Positions 16,157-22,642 of a DNA stretch of 34,087 nt are shown here, one piece after another (position 1 is the stretch's first letter; each line of letters begins with the position of its first letter). The DNA is from an uncultured Methylibium sp. GTDB taxonomy: Bacteria; Pseudomonadota; Gammaproteobacteria; Burkholderiales; Burkholderiaceae_C. The notes below the pieces were generated by a model. The model saw nothing but the letters and a program-made list of their open reading frames with translations. It was not told the origin of the DNA and made no database searches. The translations under genes were made by a program, and so were the position numbers. The DNA lies in assembly GCF_902826655.1 (NCBI RefSeq), contig NZ_CADEFR010000040.1, forward strand, positions 1-34,087, given 5' to 3'.

Positions 16157-16903
16157 CTACCACTTCTCGCCCCACGGCCGCAGGTCCAGCTCGTGCGTCC
16201 AGGCGTTGCGCGGCTGGCGGTGCAGCTGCCAGTAGTTCTCGGCGATGGCGTCGGGGTCGAGGAGGCCGTCCTCGGGCTTCAGCGCGGCGTAGCGCTCCGG
16301 AAAGTTCTGCGCGGTGAAGGCGGTGTCGATCATGCCGTCGACGACGACGTGGGCGACGTGCAGGCCCTGGGGGCCCAGCTCGCGCGCCATGCTCTGCGCC
16401 AGCGCGCGCAGCGCGTGCTTGGCCCCGGCGAAGGCCGCGAAGCCGGCGCTGCCGCGCATGCTGGCGGTGGCGCCGGTGAAGAGGATCGTGCCGCGGCTGC
16501 GCGGCAGCATCGCCCTGGCGACCTCGCGCCCGACCAGGAAGCCGGCCAGCGCCCCCATCTCCCAGACCTTGCGGTAGACGCGCTCGGTGGTGTCGGCGAT
16601 GCCGAAGCGCACGTTGCCGCCGACGTTGAAGACCGCGACCTCGATGGGGGCGATCTCGCGCTCGATGTGCTCGACCAGCGTGGCGACCTGCTGCTCGTCG
16701 CGCGCGTCGGACCCGAAGGCGTGCGCCGTGCCGCCGTCGGCGCGGATGCGCCGGACCAGCGGCTCCAGCTTGTCGGCGCTGCGACGGGTGACGCAGGCGA
16801 TCAGGCCCTCGCGGGCGAAGCGCCGGGCGATGGCGCCGCCGGTGGCGTCGCCGGCGCCGACCACCAGCACGGCGCCGCGACGGGCGGCCGGGTTCGGGTT
16901 CAT
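16157..16903 (-). CDS. Atypical short-chain dehydrogenase/reductase family protein
   Basis: The protein has 248 residues with a Rossmann fold. The cofactor loop reads VVGAGDATGGAIARRF, a variant of the usual TGxxxGxG, and NVGGN matches the NNAG position. The active-site segment is ATASMRGSAGFAAFAGAKHALR: the lysine is present, but the residue four before it, normally the catalytic tyrosine, is phenylalanine. The same variant sequence occurs in a set of similar proteins I recall, so this is probably a subfamily trait and not a local mutation. Redox activity is therefore doubtful. The start ATG at 16903 is followed by a basic N-terminus; the gene diverges from the hypothetical gene at 17126. 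Confidence 0.85.
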   Translation of the reverse strand: MNPNPAARRGAVLVVGAGDATGGAIARRFAREGLIACVTRRSADKLEPLVRRIRADGGTAHAFGSDARDEQQVATLVEHIEREIAPIEVAVFNVGGNVRFGIADTTERVYRKVWEMGALAGFLVGREVARAMLPRSRGTILFTGATASMRGSAGFAAFAGAKHALRALAQSMARELGPQGLHVAHVVVDGMIDTAFTAQNFPERYAALKPEDGLLDPDAIAENYWQLHRQPRNAWTHELDLRPWGEKW

Positions 16904-17125
16904 CGTCGTGTCTCCAGATCGTTGTTCTGCCGCCCAGGGTAGCAGCGGCGTGGTTTGCCGGACGCGCCTGCAGAAGCCCCACGCCGGGCGGCGGCCCGCC
17001 GCGCCGACAACACTTCTCGCAAATCGTTACGCCTGCGGGCTCCAGCGCGCCAGGGGCGGTTCCGAAAACCGGACATCGAAGCTGAAAGAGCGGCCGATCC
17101 CGGGCCGCCCGAGTGGGAGCCCGTC

Positions 17126-18517
17126 ATGTCGATCCAGTCCCTGTCCTCCGCGTCGTGCAGCGTCTACTCGGCGCCGCGCGCCGAAAACCTGCGCCGCCCG
17201 CAACACGCCGAGCGCGACGAGTCCGGCCGCGGCTGCGGCGAGCCGCCGCGCCCGGAGCGCCGCCACGGCGGCATGGGCGCACTGTTCGACGCGCTGAGCG
17301 AAGAACTGCGCGCGCTGGCCCGGCCTGCGGCAGAACCCAAGCCCGCCGAAGCGGCCGCCGGGACGAAGCCGGTGGCGACCGACGCCAGGCCCGTGGCCGA
17401 CACGCCGGCCGCCGACAAGACCGAGCCCGCGAAGGAGGCCAGGGACTGCGCCTGCGTCGACGAGGCCAAGGAGAAGAAAGAGAAGCAGCCCGACCTGCGC
17501 ACCGCGCTGAAGGACTTCACCGAGGCGCTGTTCGACAGCCTGCGCGAGCTGGCCGGCGACAGCGGTCGCGGTCACGGTTGCCACGGGCGCGGCCATGGCT
17601 GGGGTCGTGGCGGCATGTCCAGCCTTGCCGATCGCATCGAGGCGCTGGCGCAGAAGCTGGCTGCCGGTGCCGCGCCGGCTGCGCCCACGACTCCCGCTCC
17701 GTCTCCGTCCCCGGCTCCGCAACCGCCGGCCGTGACGCCGGCACCGCAGGCCCCGGTCGCGACGACCGAGGTCGCCGCGACTGTCGCTGCGCCCGCCGCC
17801 CAGCCCGTCTCGGACACCATCCAGGTCGATCCGACGCCGCTGGTCGCCAAGGCCGAACCCTCCGACCTGGAGGAGAGCTTCGCGTCGCTGTGGAAGGCGC
17901 TCGATCCGGATCGCCTGAAGAAGGAAGAGGGCGGCAGCCTGAGCGAGCTGCTGGCCTTCCTGCGCCGCATGGCCGATCGCCTGGACGGCGATCACCCGGG
18001 CAAGGGCGGCACCGGTCAGCTGGTCGACACCGTCGCCCGACGATGCCGCAGCGGCCGGGCGAGGCTACATCTCGCCGGCCGCCATCTGCGACAGCACGTC
18101 GAGCTGCAGCAGTTCTTCCATCGCCGGGTCGGGCCGCTGCAGCCACAGGCCCAGCGCCAGCGCGCCGCCGAGCGCCAGCCCGGTCGCACCGATCAGCCAG
18201 GGCCGCAGGCCGGCGCGGCCGACCAGCGCGCGCACGGCGCCGCGGCCTTCGGACTGCGCCGACGCACCGTCGTGACGGCTGCGCCACTGAGACAGCACGC
18301 GCTGGTTCAGCGCCGCGAGTTCGGCGTCGTCGGGCGCCAGTGCGGCGCGCAGCTGTTGCTGCAACAGGGTGTCGTCGGGGTCGTGCTTCGGATTCATGAG
18401 GCGCCTCCTTCGAGGTGCGCGCGCAGCGCCTGCCGCGCGCGGTGCAGCAGTTGGTGTGCGGCGTTGGGATCGAGTTCCAGGCTGCGCGCGATGTCGGCCA
18501 CCGAGGCGTCGGCATAG
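17126..18517 (+). CDS. Hypothetical low-complexity protein, C-terminus doubtful
   Basis: The frame encodes 463 residues from ATG 17126, with GGGAG upstream. The convincing part ends near 18050. It alternates short amphipathic helices (MGALFDALSEELRALA, LKDFTEALFDSLRELAG, MSSLADRIEALAQKLAAG, SFASLWKALDP, LSELLAFLRRMADRLDG) with Ala/Pro/Glu-rich and Gly/His-rich linkers (GRGHGCHGRGHGWGRGG). No domain is recognised and no signal peptide is seen. After 18060 the frame runs antisense through the anti-sigma gene and into the sigma gene, and looks noncoding. A lost stop or a frameshift near 18040 is likely. The helix repeats share a pattern of F/L-x2-L spacing, suggesting multivalent binding. Confidence 0.55.
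   Translation: MSIQSLSSASCSVYSAPRAENLRRPQHAERDESGRGCGEPPRPERRHGGMGALFDALSEELRALARPAAEPKPAEAAAGTKPVATDARPVADTPAADKTEPAKEARDCACVDEAKEKKEKQPDLRTALKDFTEALFDSLRELAGDSGRGHGCHGRGHGWGRGGMSSLADRIEALAQKLAAGAAPAAPTTPAPSPSPAPQPPAVTPAPQAPVATTEVAATVAAPAAQPVSDTIQVDPTPLVAKAEPSDLEESFASLWKALDPDRLKKEEGGSLSELLAFLRRMADRLDGDHPGKGGTGQLVDTVARRCRSGRARLHLAGRHLRQHVELQQFFHRRVGPLQPQAQRQRAAERQPGRTDQPGPQAGAADQRAHGAAAFGLRRRTVVTAAPLRQHALVQRREFGVVGRQCGAQLLLQQGVVGVVLRIHEAPPSRCARSACRARCSSWCAALGSSSRLRAMSATEASA
18065..18397 (-). CDS. Putative anti-sigma factor, single-pass membrane protein
   Basis: The protein has 110 residues. A charged cytoplasmic-type N-terminal part (residues 1-about 65) precedes one membrane segment (LIGATGLALGGALALGLWL) and a short tail with acidic and leucine residues. 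Its ATG overlaps the sigma factor stop in ATGA, indicating translational coupling. Size, topology and position fit an anti-sigma factor or a DUF3619-like partner of Burkholderiales ECF sigma factors. No zinc-binding HxxxCxxC motif is present. The opposite strand carries the questionable C-terminal extension of the 17126 gene. Function is inferred from context. Confidence 0.7.
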   Translation of the reverse strand: MNPKHDPDDTLLQQQLRAALAPDDAELAALNQRVLSQWRSRHDGASAQSEGRGAVRALVGRAGLRPWLIGATGLALGGALALGLWLQRPDPAMEELLQLDVLSQMAAGEM

Positions 18518-19032
18518 GCCCACATCGCGACCGCCATGCGCTGGCGCGCCGGCAGCCGGCCGAGGGCCGCTCGCAGACGGGCCTGGGTCGTGCCGGTGCT
18601 GAGCGCCGCGTCGTCGTGCGGCGCTTCGAGCGCGGACGCGTCGGCATGCGCGGCGTCGTGCAGCTCGGTCAGCGCCTCGTGCTCGGTGGCCTGCTCGCGT
18701 CGGCCGCCCAGCAGGCTGCGGCAGCGGTTGATGACGATGGTGTTGAAGTAGGTCGAGAGCTTCGCGCCCTGGGTGTCGCTGGGCGCGCTGCGCCACAGGC
18801 GCAGGAAGGCGTCCTGCACCGCGTCCTCGGCGTCTTCGCGGCGGCCGACCAGCTGGATCGCCAGGCCGTAGGCCTGCGGGGTCAGCTCGCGCACCAGCCG
18901 CGAGGCGCTGGCCGCCTGGCCGTCGCAGGCCTCGCGCCACAAGCGCCAGTCGTCGCCGGCCACGGGCGCGGCGCGCAGCGCGCGCGCCGCGGCACCGCCC
19001 AGCCAGCCGCTCAGGCGCGACACGCGGTCCAT
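18394..19032 (-). CDS. ECF-type RNA polymerase sigma factor
   Basis: The protein has 212 residues. Region 2 is seen at DAEDAVQDAFLRLWRSAP followed by STYFNTIVINRCRSLL, and region 4 at LPARQRMAVAMWAYADASVADIARSLELDPNAAHQLLHRARQALR. It has the two-domain layout of sigma-70 group 4 factors, with a short N-terminal extension of about 40 residues. The ATG at 19032 was chosen because it begins the frame right after the upstream gene, with AAGGA nearby. It lies 25 bp downstream of the repeat-protein gene and overlaps the anti-sigma gene by four bases. The promoter motif at 22116-22147 upstream of the operon may be its own target. Confidence 0.93.
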   Translation of the reverse strand: MDRVSRLSGWLGGAAARALRAAPVAGDDWRLWREACDGQAASASRLVRELTPQAYGLAIQLVGRREDAEDAVQDAFLRLWRSAPSDTQGAKLSTYFNTIVINRCRSLLGGRREQATEHEALTELHDAAHADASALEAPHDDAALSTGTTQARLRAALGRLPARQRMAVAMWAYADASVADIARSLELDPNAAHQLLHRARQALRAHLEGGAS

Positions 19033-19057
19033 CCTTGCGGGTCCTTGGTCGATGCCA

Positions 19058-19495
19058 TCAGCGTTCGAGTTTTTCGCGCAAGGCGGCGCGCTCTTCCGGC
19101 GTCAGCTTCTCCAGCATCTGCCGGCGTTGCTGCAGCAGCTGGCGACGCTCTTCGGGCGTCATGGCCTGCACGCGGGCGCGGCGTTCGCGCTGCAGGGCGG
19201 CGCGCTCCTCGGGCGTCAGCTGCTGCCAGCGCTCGCGTGCCTGGCCGGCGAGGGCCTGGCGCTCCTCGGGGCTCAGGTTCTCGAGCCGCTCGCGCAGCGC
19301 GCGGCGGAAGGCGGCGCGCTGCTCGGGCGTGGCCTGCTGCAGCTGCTGCTTGAGCTCGGCGCGGCGCGCGGCCTGCTCGGCCGGGCTGAGGCGCGCCCAG
19401 GCCTGAGGGTCGGGCACCTCGACGGCGAGCGCGTGCAGGCCAGGCCAAGCCAGCAGGGAGGCGAGGGCGAGCGGAATGAAGCGTGGAAGCGGCAT
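19058..19495 (-). CDS. Exported protein of 19-residue LTPEER repeats (DUF3106-like)
   Basis: The protein has 145 residues. Residues 1-24 are a signal peptide (MPLPRFIPLALASLLAWPG). From Leu36 the chain is six tandem units of exactly 19 residues (36-54, 55-73, 74-92, 93-111, 112-130, and a 15-residue last unit), each starting (L/A/M)(S/T)P-E-x-R. The units are charged amphipathic helices. The repeat resembles DUF3106 and, loosely, the LTxxQ motif of periplasmic Spy/CpxP proteins, which sense or buffer misfolded protein. It sits 32 bp after the DUF1501 gene and 25 bp before the sigma gene, so a periplasmic sensing or effector role for the sigma system is a reasonable inference. Confidence 0.8.
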   Translation of the reverse strand: MPLPRFIPLALASLLAWPGLHALAVEVPDPQAWARLSPAEQAARRAELKQQLQQATPEQRAAFRRALRERLENLSPEERQALAGQARERWQQLTPEERAALQRERRARVQAMTPEERRQLLQQRRQMLEKLTPEERAALREKLER

Positions 19496-19527
19496 GGTGC
19501 GAGCGTGTCGTGTCGGAGGGCGTGGCG

Positions 19528-20670
19528 TCAAGCGCGCCACAGGTCGGTCAAGGGACGCGGCGTGCCGGGCAGCACGTCTTGCGCGAGTCGCGCGCCCGAC
19601 AGGCCGAACTGGCGTTGCAGCACCGGCCCGATCAGCGCGCGCAGGTCCAGCGTCGGGCGCAGATCGCGGCCGTCGAGCAGCTGGGCCCGCGCGAGGCCGG
19701 GCCAGTCGGCCTGCACGCGGCCGCCGGCGACCTGGCCGCCGGCGACGAAGGCGACGCCGCCGGTGCCGTGGTCGCTGCCCTGGCTGCCGTTGAGCACGGC
19801 CGAGCGTCCGAACTCGGTCATCACCAGCACGGTGGTGGTGGCCCAGCAGCGTTCGCCGAGCGCGGCGCGCAGCGCGGCCAGGCCGTCGTCCAGGCTGCCC
19901 AGCAGGCGCGCCAGCCGCGGCGCCTGCTGCGTGTGGGTGTCCCAGCCGCTGGTGTCGAGCCAGGCGACCGACGGGCCGTCGGGCGCGGCGAGAAAGCGTC
20001 CGGCCTGGGTCGCCAGCGCGACGAAGCCGGCGCCGCCGGCGGCCGGGGCCATGCTGCCGCTGCGCTGTTCCAGCGCCTGGCGGAACATCGGGCCGAGCTG
20101 CGGGTCGGCGTCGTAGAGCTGGCCGACGCGCGCCAGCAGGTCGTCGTCGGCCGGCGCCTCGCGCGTCGGCGCCCAGCTGCTGGCGCCGGACGCGCCGCGC
20201 AGCGCGAGCGGCAGTGCCGGGCTCAGCGCGACGCCGCGACCGCCTGCGGCCTGCAGCGCGCGGCCGAGCCAGCCGGTCGACAGCTCGAAGGGCCGGGTGC
20301 CGCCGCTTTCGAGCAATTGCTGCGCGTCGAAGTGCGAGCGCTCGCGATAGGGGCTGGCGACCGCATGCACGATGCGCAGCGTGCCTTCGCCGTACCAGCG
20401 ATGCAGCTGCGCGAGGCGCGGGTGCAGCGCGAACGGGCCGTCGAGCGGCAGCGGCGACGCGTCGCCCGCAGCGGCCGGACGCAGCGCGGCCCAGGCCGGA
20501 TCGCCGACCGCCGGCACGGCGGCCAGGCCGTCGAGCGCGCCGCGCAGCATCACGACCGCGAGGCGTTGCTCGCCGTGGGCCGGTGCGGCCGCGAAGGCGA
20601 GCCGAGCGCTGCCGAGGCTGGCGGCGGTGAACTGGAGAAGTCGGCGGCGCGACAGGCTCATGCGCGTCAT
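19528..20670 (-). CDS. DUF1501 protein with twin-arginine signal
   Basis: The protein has 380 residues. A Tat-type signal (SLSRRRLLQFTAASLG) directs export in folded form. The DUF1501 domain follows, with LAVVMLRGALDGLAAVP, WLDTSGWDTHTQQ, VLVMTEFGRSAVLNGSQGSDHGTGG, resembling the alkaline phosphatase/sulfatase fold of the family. DUF1501 proteins are nearly always encoded next to DUF1800 proteins; their biochemical role is not established. The ATG at 20670 overlaps the DUF1800 stop (ATGA), giving coupling; GTG at 20676 and ATG at 20661 are alternatives. Here the pair is joined to a sigma factor operon. Confidence 0.92.
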   Translation of the reverse strand: MTRMSLSRRRLLQFTAASLGSARLAFAAAPAHGEQRLAVVMLRGALDGLAAVPAVGDPAWAALRPAAAGDASPLPLDGPFALHPRLAQLHRWYGEGTLRIVHAVASPYRERSHFDAQQLLESGGTRPFELSTGWLGRALQAAGGRGVALSPALPLALRGASGASSWAPTREAPADDDLLARVGQLYDADPQLGPMFRQALEQRSGSMAPAAGGAGFVALATQAGRFLAAPDGPSVAWLDTSGWDTHTQQAPRLARLLGSLDDGLAALRAALGERCWATTTVLVMTEFGRSAVLNGSQGSDHGTGGVAFVAGGQVAGGRVQADWPGLARAQLLDGRDLRPTLDLRALIGPVLQRQFGLSGARLAQDVLPGTPRPLTDLWRA

Positions 20671-22028
20671 CTCCACTGCATCTCGGGGCTCGCCAGCAGC
20701 AGGGCCAGCGCCTGCGTGCCGCTGTCGGCGCGCTCGACCTGGCGGCGCGTGGCGGCGCCGAGGTCATCGCCCCAGGCCAGCGCGGCCAGGGCGCGGGCGT
20801 CGGCACGGTCGGCGTGCTCGGCGGCCAGCGCGGCGGCCCACTCGACGCGCTTGTAGAGCGCGTCCGGCGCCAGCCAGTCCTCGCGGCGATCGGGCCAGCC
20901 CTGGGGCGACGGCGCGCGGCCGGCCGGCTGGCCCATCTGCGCGAGTTCGAGCGCGAGCTTCTCGGTGCGCACGATGGGCAGCTTGAGCAGCCGGTGCGAG
21001 GCGATCAGCAACTCCTCGGGCCGCCGGAACTTGGGCGCCGTGTCGCTGCGCCAGGCCAGGTCGTGGTCGAACAGCGTGCGCGCGACCGCGCCCAGGTCGC
21101 CGTCGCTGGCGACGAAGCGCGCGGCCAGCGCATCGACCAGCGCGGCCGGCGGGTCGTCGGCGACGAAATGTCGCGCCAGCTTGGTGGCGACGAAGCGCGC
21201 GGTGGACGGGTGGCGCGACAGGTCTTCGAACAGCGCGTCGACCGCCTCGGGGCCCTCGCGGTAGACGCGGCCGAGCACGCGCTTGGGGCCGGGCTCGTGC
21301 AGCGCCGGCTGGAACACCGTCTTCATTTCGTCGTCGCGCGTCACGGTCCAGCCGGTCAGCAGGCGCGCCAGCTCGGTGACGTCGGCCTGGGTGTAGCCGC
21401 CATGCACGCCGAGCGTGTGCAGTTCCAGCAGCTCGCGCGCGAGGTTCTCGTTGAGGCCGCGCTCGCGACGCCGGCCGGCGCGCGAGCCGGGGCCGATCGA
21501 CTGCGCGTTGTCCAGGTAGATCAGCATCGCCGGGTGCAGCGTCGCGGCGCGCAGCATCGCCGCGAAACGGCCGGTCGCGTGCGGGCGGATCGCCTCGCGC
21601 TCGTGCGGCCAGACCATGCCGAGCATCGCGCCCTTGGTGGACGCGACGCAGAAGTGGTTGGACCAGAACATCACCCAGCGCTCGAACACCGGCGTGCCGC
21701 TGGCCACGGCGTGCTGCCAGCGGCGCTGCAGCGCGTCGAGGCCGGCACGACGCAGCGCGCGGCGGTCGGGGTCCGCCGGCTCGGGGCGCGCCGGGGTCAT
21801 CGTCCCGGGTGTCGCCGCGACGGCGTCCGGCGCGGCGGCCATCAGCGCCCGGCGCAGCACGCGGCGCGTCAGCGGGCCGACCTCGGCGCTGCCGAGCAGG
21901 CCGCGATCGTCGAGCGGCTCGGGCGCGCCGAACTGCACCTGCACCCAGCCGCGCGGATCGGCGCGCAGGCCGGCGAGGCCGGTCTCGGCGAAGCCGAAGC
22001 GGTGGGCGGCGAGGGTGGCGGCTTGCAT
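20667..22028 (-). CDS. DUF1800 family protein
   Basis: The protein has 453 residues. Family hallmarks are HRFGFAETGLAGLRADPRGWV at the N-terminus, VMFWSNHFCVAS, MLIYLDNAQSIGPGS, GLNENLARELLELHTLGV and YTQADVTELARLLTGWTV. No signal peptide is evident, although partner DUF1501 proteins are exported. The function of the family is unknown. The ATG at 22028 has only a weak ribosome-binding site. It is the first gene of a minus-strand operon of five genes (DUF1800, DUF1501, repeat protein, sigma, anti-sigma) whose gaps are overlaps or at most 32 bp. Confidence 0.93.
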   Translation of the reverse strand: MQAATLAAHRFGFAETGLAGLRADPRGWVQVQFGAPEPLDDRGLLGSAEVGPLTRRVLRRALMAAAPDAVAATPGTMTPARPEPADPDRRALRRAGLDALQRRWQHAVASGTPVFERWVMFWSNHFCVASTKGAMLGMVWPHEREAIRPHATGRFAAMLRAATLHPAMLIYLDNAQSIGPGSRAGRRRERGLNENLARELLELHTLGVHGGYTQADVTELARLLTGWTVTRDDEMKTVFQPALHEPGPKRVLGRVYREGPEAVDALFEDLSRHPSTARFVATKLARHFVADDPPAALVDALAARFVASDGDLGAVARTLFDHDLAWRSDTAPKFRRPEELLIASHRLLKLPIVRTEKLALELAQMGQPAGRAPSPQGWPDRREDWLAPDALYKRVEWAAALAAEHADRADARALAALAWGDDLGAATRRQVERADSGTQALALLLASPEMQWR

Positions 22029-22049
22029 GGCGGGCGGGGGGCGACGCTG

Positions 22050-22080
22050 CTTGAACCACCGGCAGGCCGGGCTCTTACGG
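22050..22080 (+). promoter_or_regulatory. Promoter-like motif for the small exported protein
   Basis: CTTGAACC (22050-22057), 17 bp, TTACGG (22075-22080), pointing toward the gene at 22211. The GAAC-type -35 is typical of ECF sigma targets. The same motif is found on the other strand at 22116-22147. Confidence 0.55.
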
Positions 22081-22084
22081 TCAG

Positions 22085-22101
22085 CCGAGCGAATCGCTCG
22101 G
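22085..22101. repeat. 7-bp hairpin between divergent promoters
   Basis: CCGAGCG and CGCTCGG separated by AAT. It lies close to the centre of the divergent motif pair and could be an operator or a cruciform. Confidence 0.5.
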
Positions 22102-22115
22102 GATTGCGGCGCGGG

Positions 22116-22147
22116 CCGTAAGCGCCGGCGGCCGGCGGCGGTTCAAG
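22116..22147 (-). promoter_or_regulatory. Promoter-like motif for the DUF1800-sigma operon
   Basis: On the minus strand CTTGAACC (22147-22140), 18 bp, TTACGG (22121-22116), about 88 bp before the DUF1800 start. The two half-motifs match those on the plus strand exactly, which suggests one sigma factor reads both; the operon's own ECF factor is the natural candidate. Confidence 0.55.
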
Positions 22148-22210
22148 CGGCACATGGATCCGGCTTCAGGGCCGGCCCGTGCCCCCCGAACGACTACTCA
22201 GGAGTCCCGC

Positions 22211-22570
22211 ATGTCCCCGATGAAGAGCCCCGCTTTCACGCTGATCGTCCTTGGCTTCGCGCTGGCCGCTGCGGCCGGCATGGCGTCGGCCCAGACCACG
22301 CCGGCCCAGGCCGCGGCCGAGCAGCGCGTCGACAACCGCCAGGACCGCCAGGAGCAGCGCATCGAGAACGGCATCCAGTCCGGCGCGCTGACGAAGCCCG
22401 AGACGCGCCGCCTGGGCCGCGAGCAGGCGCGCATCACGCGGGCCGAGGCGCGCGCCGAGGCCGACGGCAAGGTCACCGGCCGCGAGGCGGCGGCGCTGGA
22501 GAAGCGCCAGGACCACGCCAGCCGCCACATCGCGCGCGCCAAGCACGACCGCCAGACGCGCAAGCCGTGA
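22211..22570 (+). CDS. Small exported helical protein
   Basis: The protein has 119 residues. Residues 1-about 27 form a signal peptide ending in ASA-Q. The rest is charged and helical, with NRQDRQEQRIENGI, LTKPETRRLGREQARI and AEADGKVTGREAAALEKRQDHASRHI. The ADGKVTxxE stretch looks like an EF-hand-like loop, and similar short proteins are common in Burkholderiales without a known role. The ATG at 22211 has CAGGAG upstream. The gene is divergent from the DUF1800-sigma operon and shares its promoter-like motif. Its LTxxE pattern resembles the repeat protein of that operon, so both may act in the periplasm. Confidence 0.8.
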   Translation: MSPMKSPAFTLIVLGFALAAAAGMASAQTTPAQAAAEQRVDNRQDRQEQRIENGIQSGALTKPETRRLGREQARITRAEARAEADGKVTGREAAALEKRQDHASRHIARAKHDRQTRKP

Positions 22571-22642
22571 CGCCCGCCTGTTGACCAGCGGCTGCCGCGG
22601 CGCAGGCCCGGACGGCATCGCACCGGGCGCGCCGCCGGCCGC

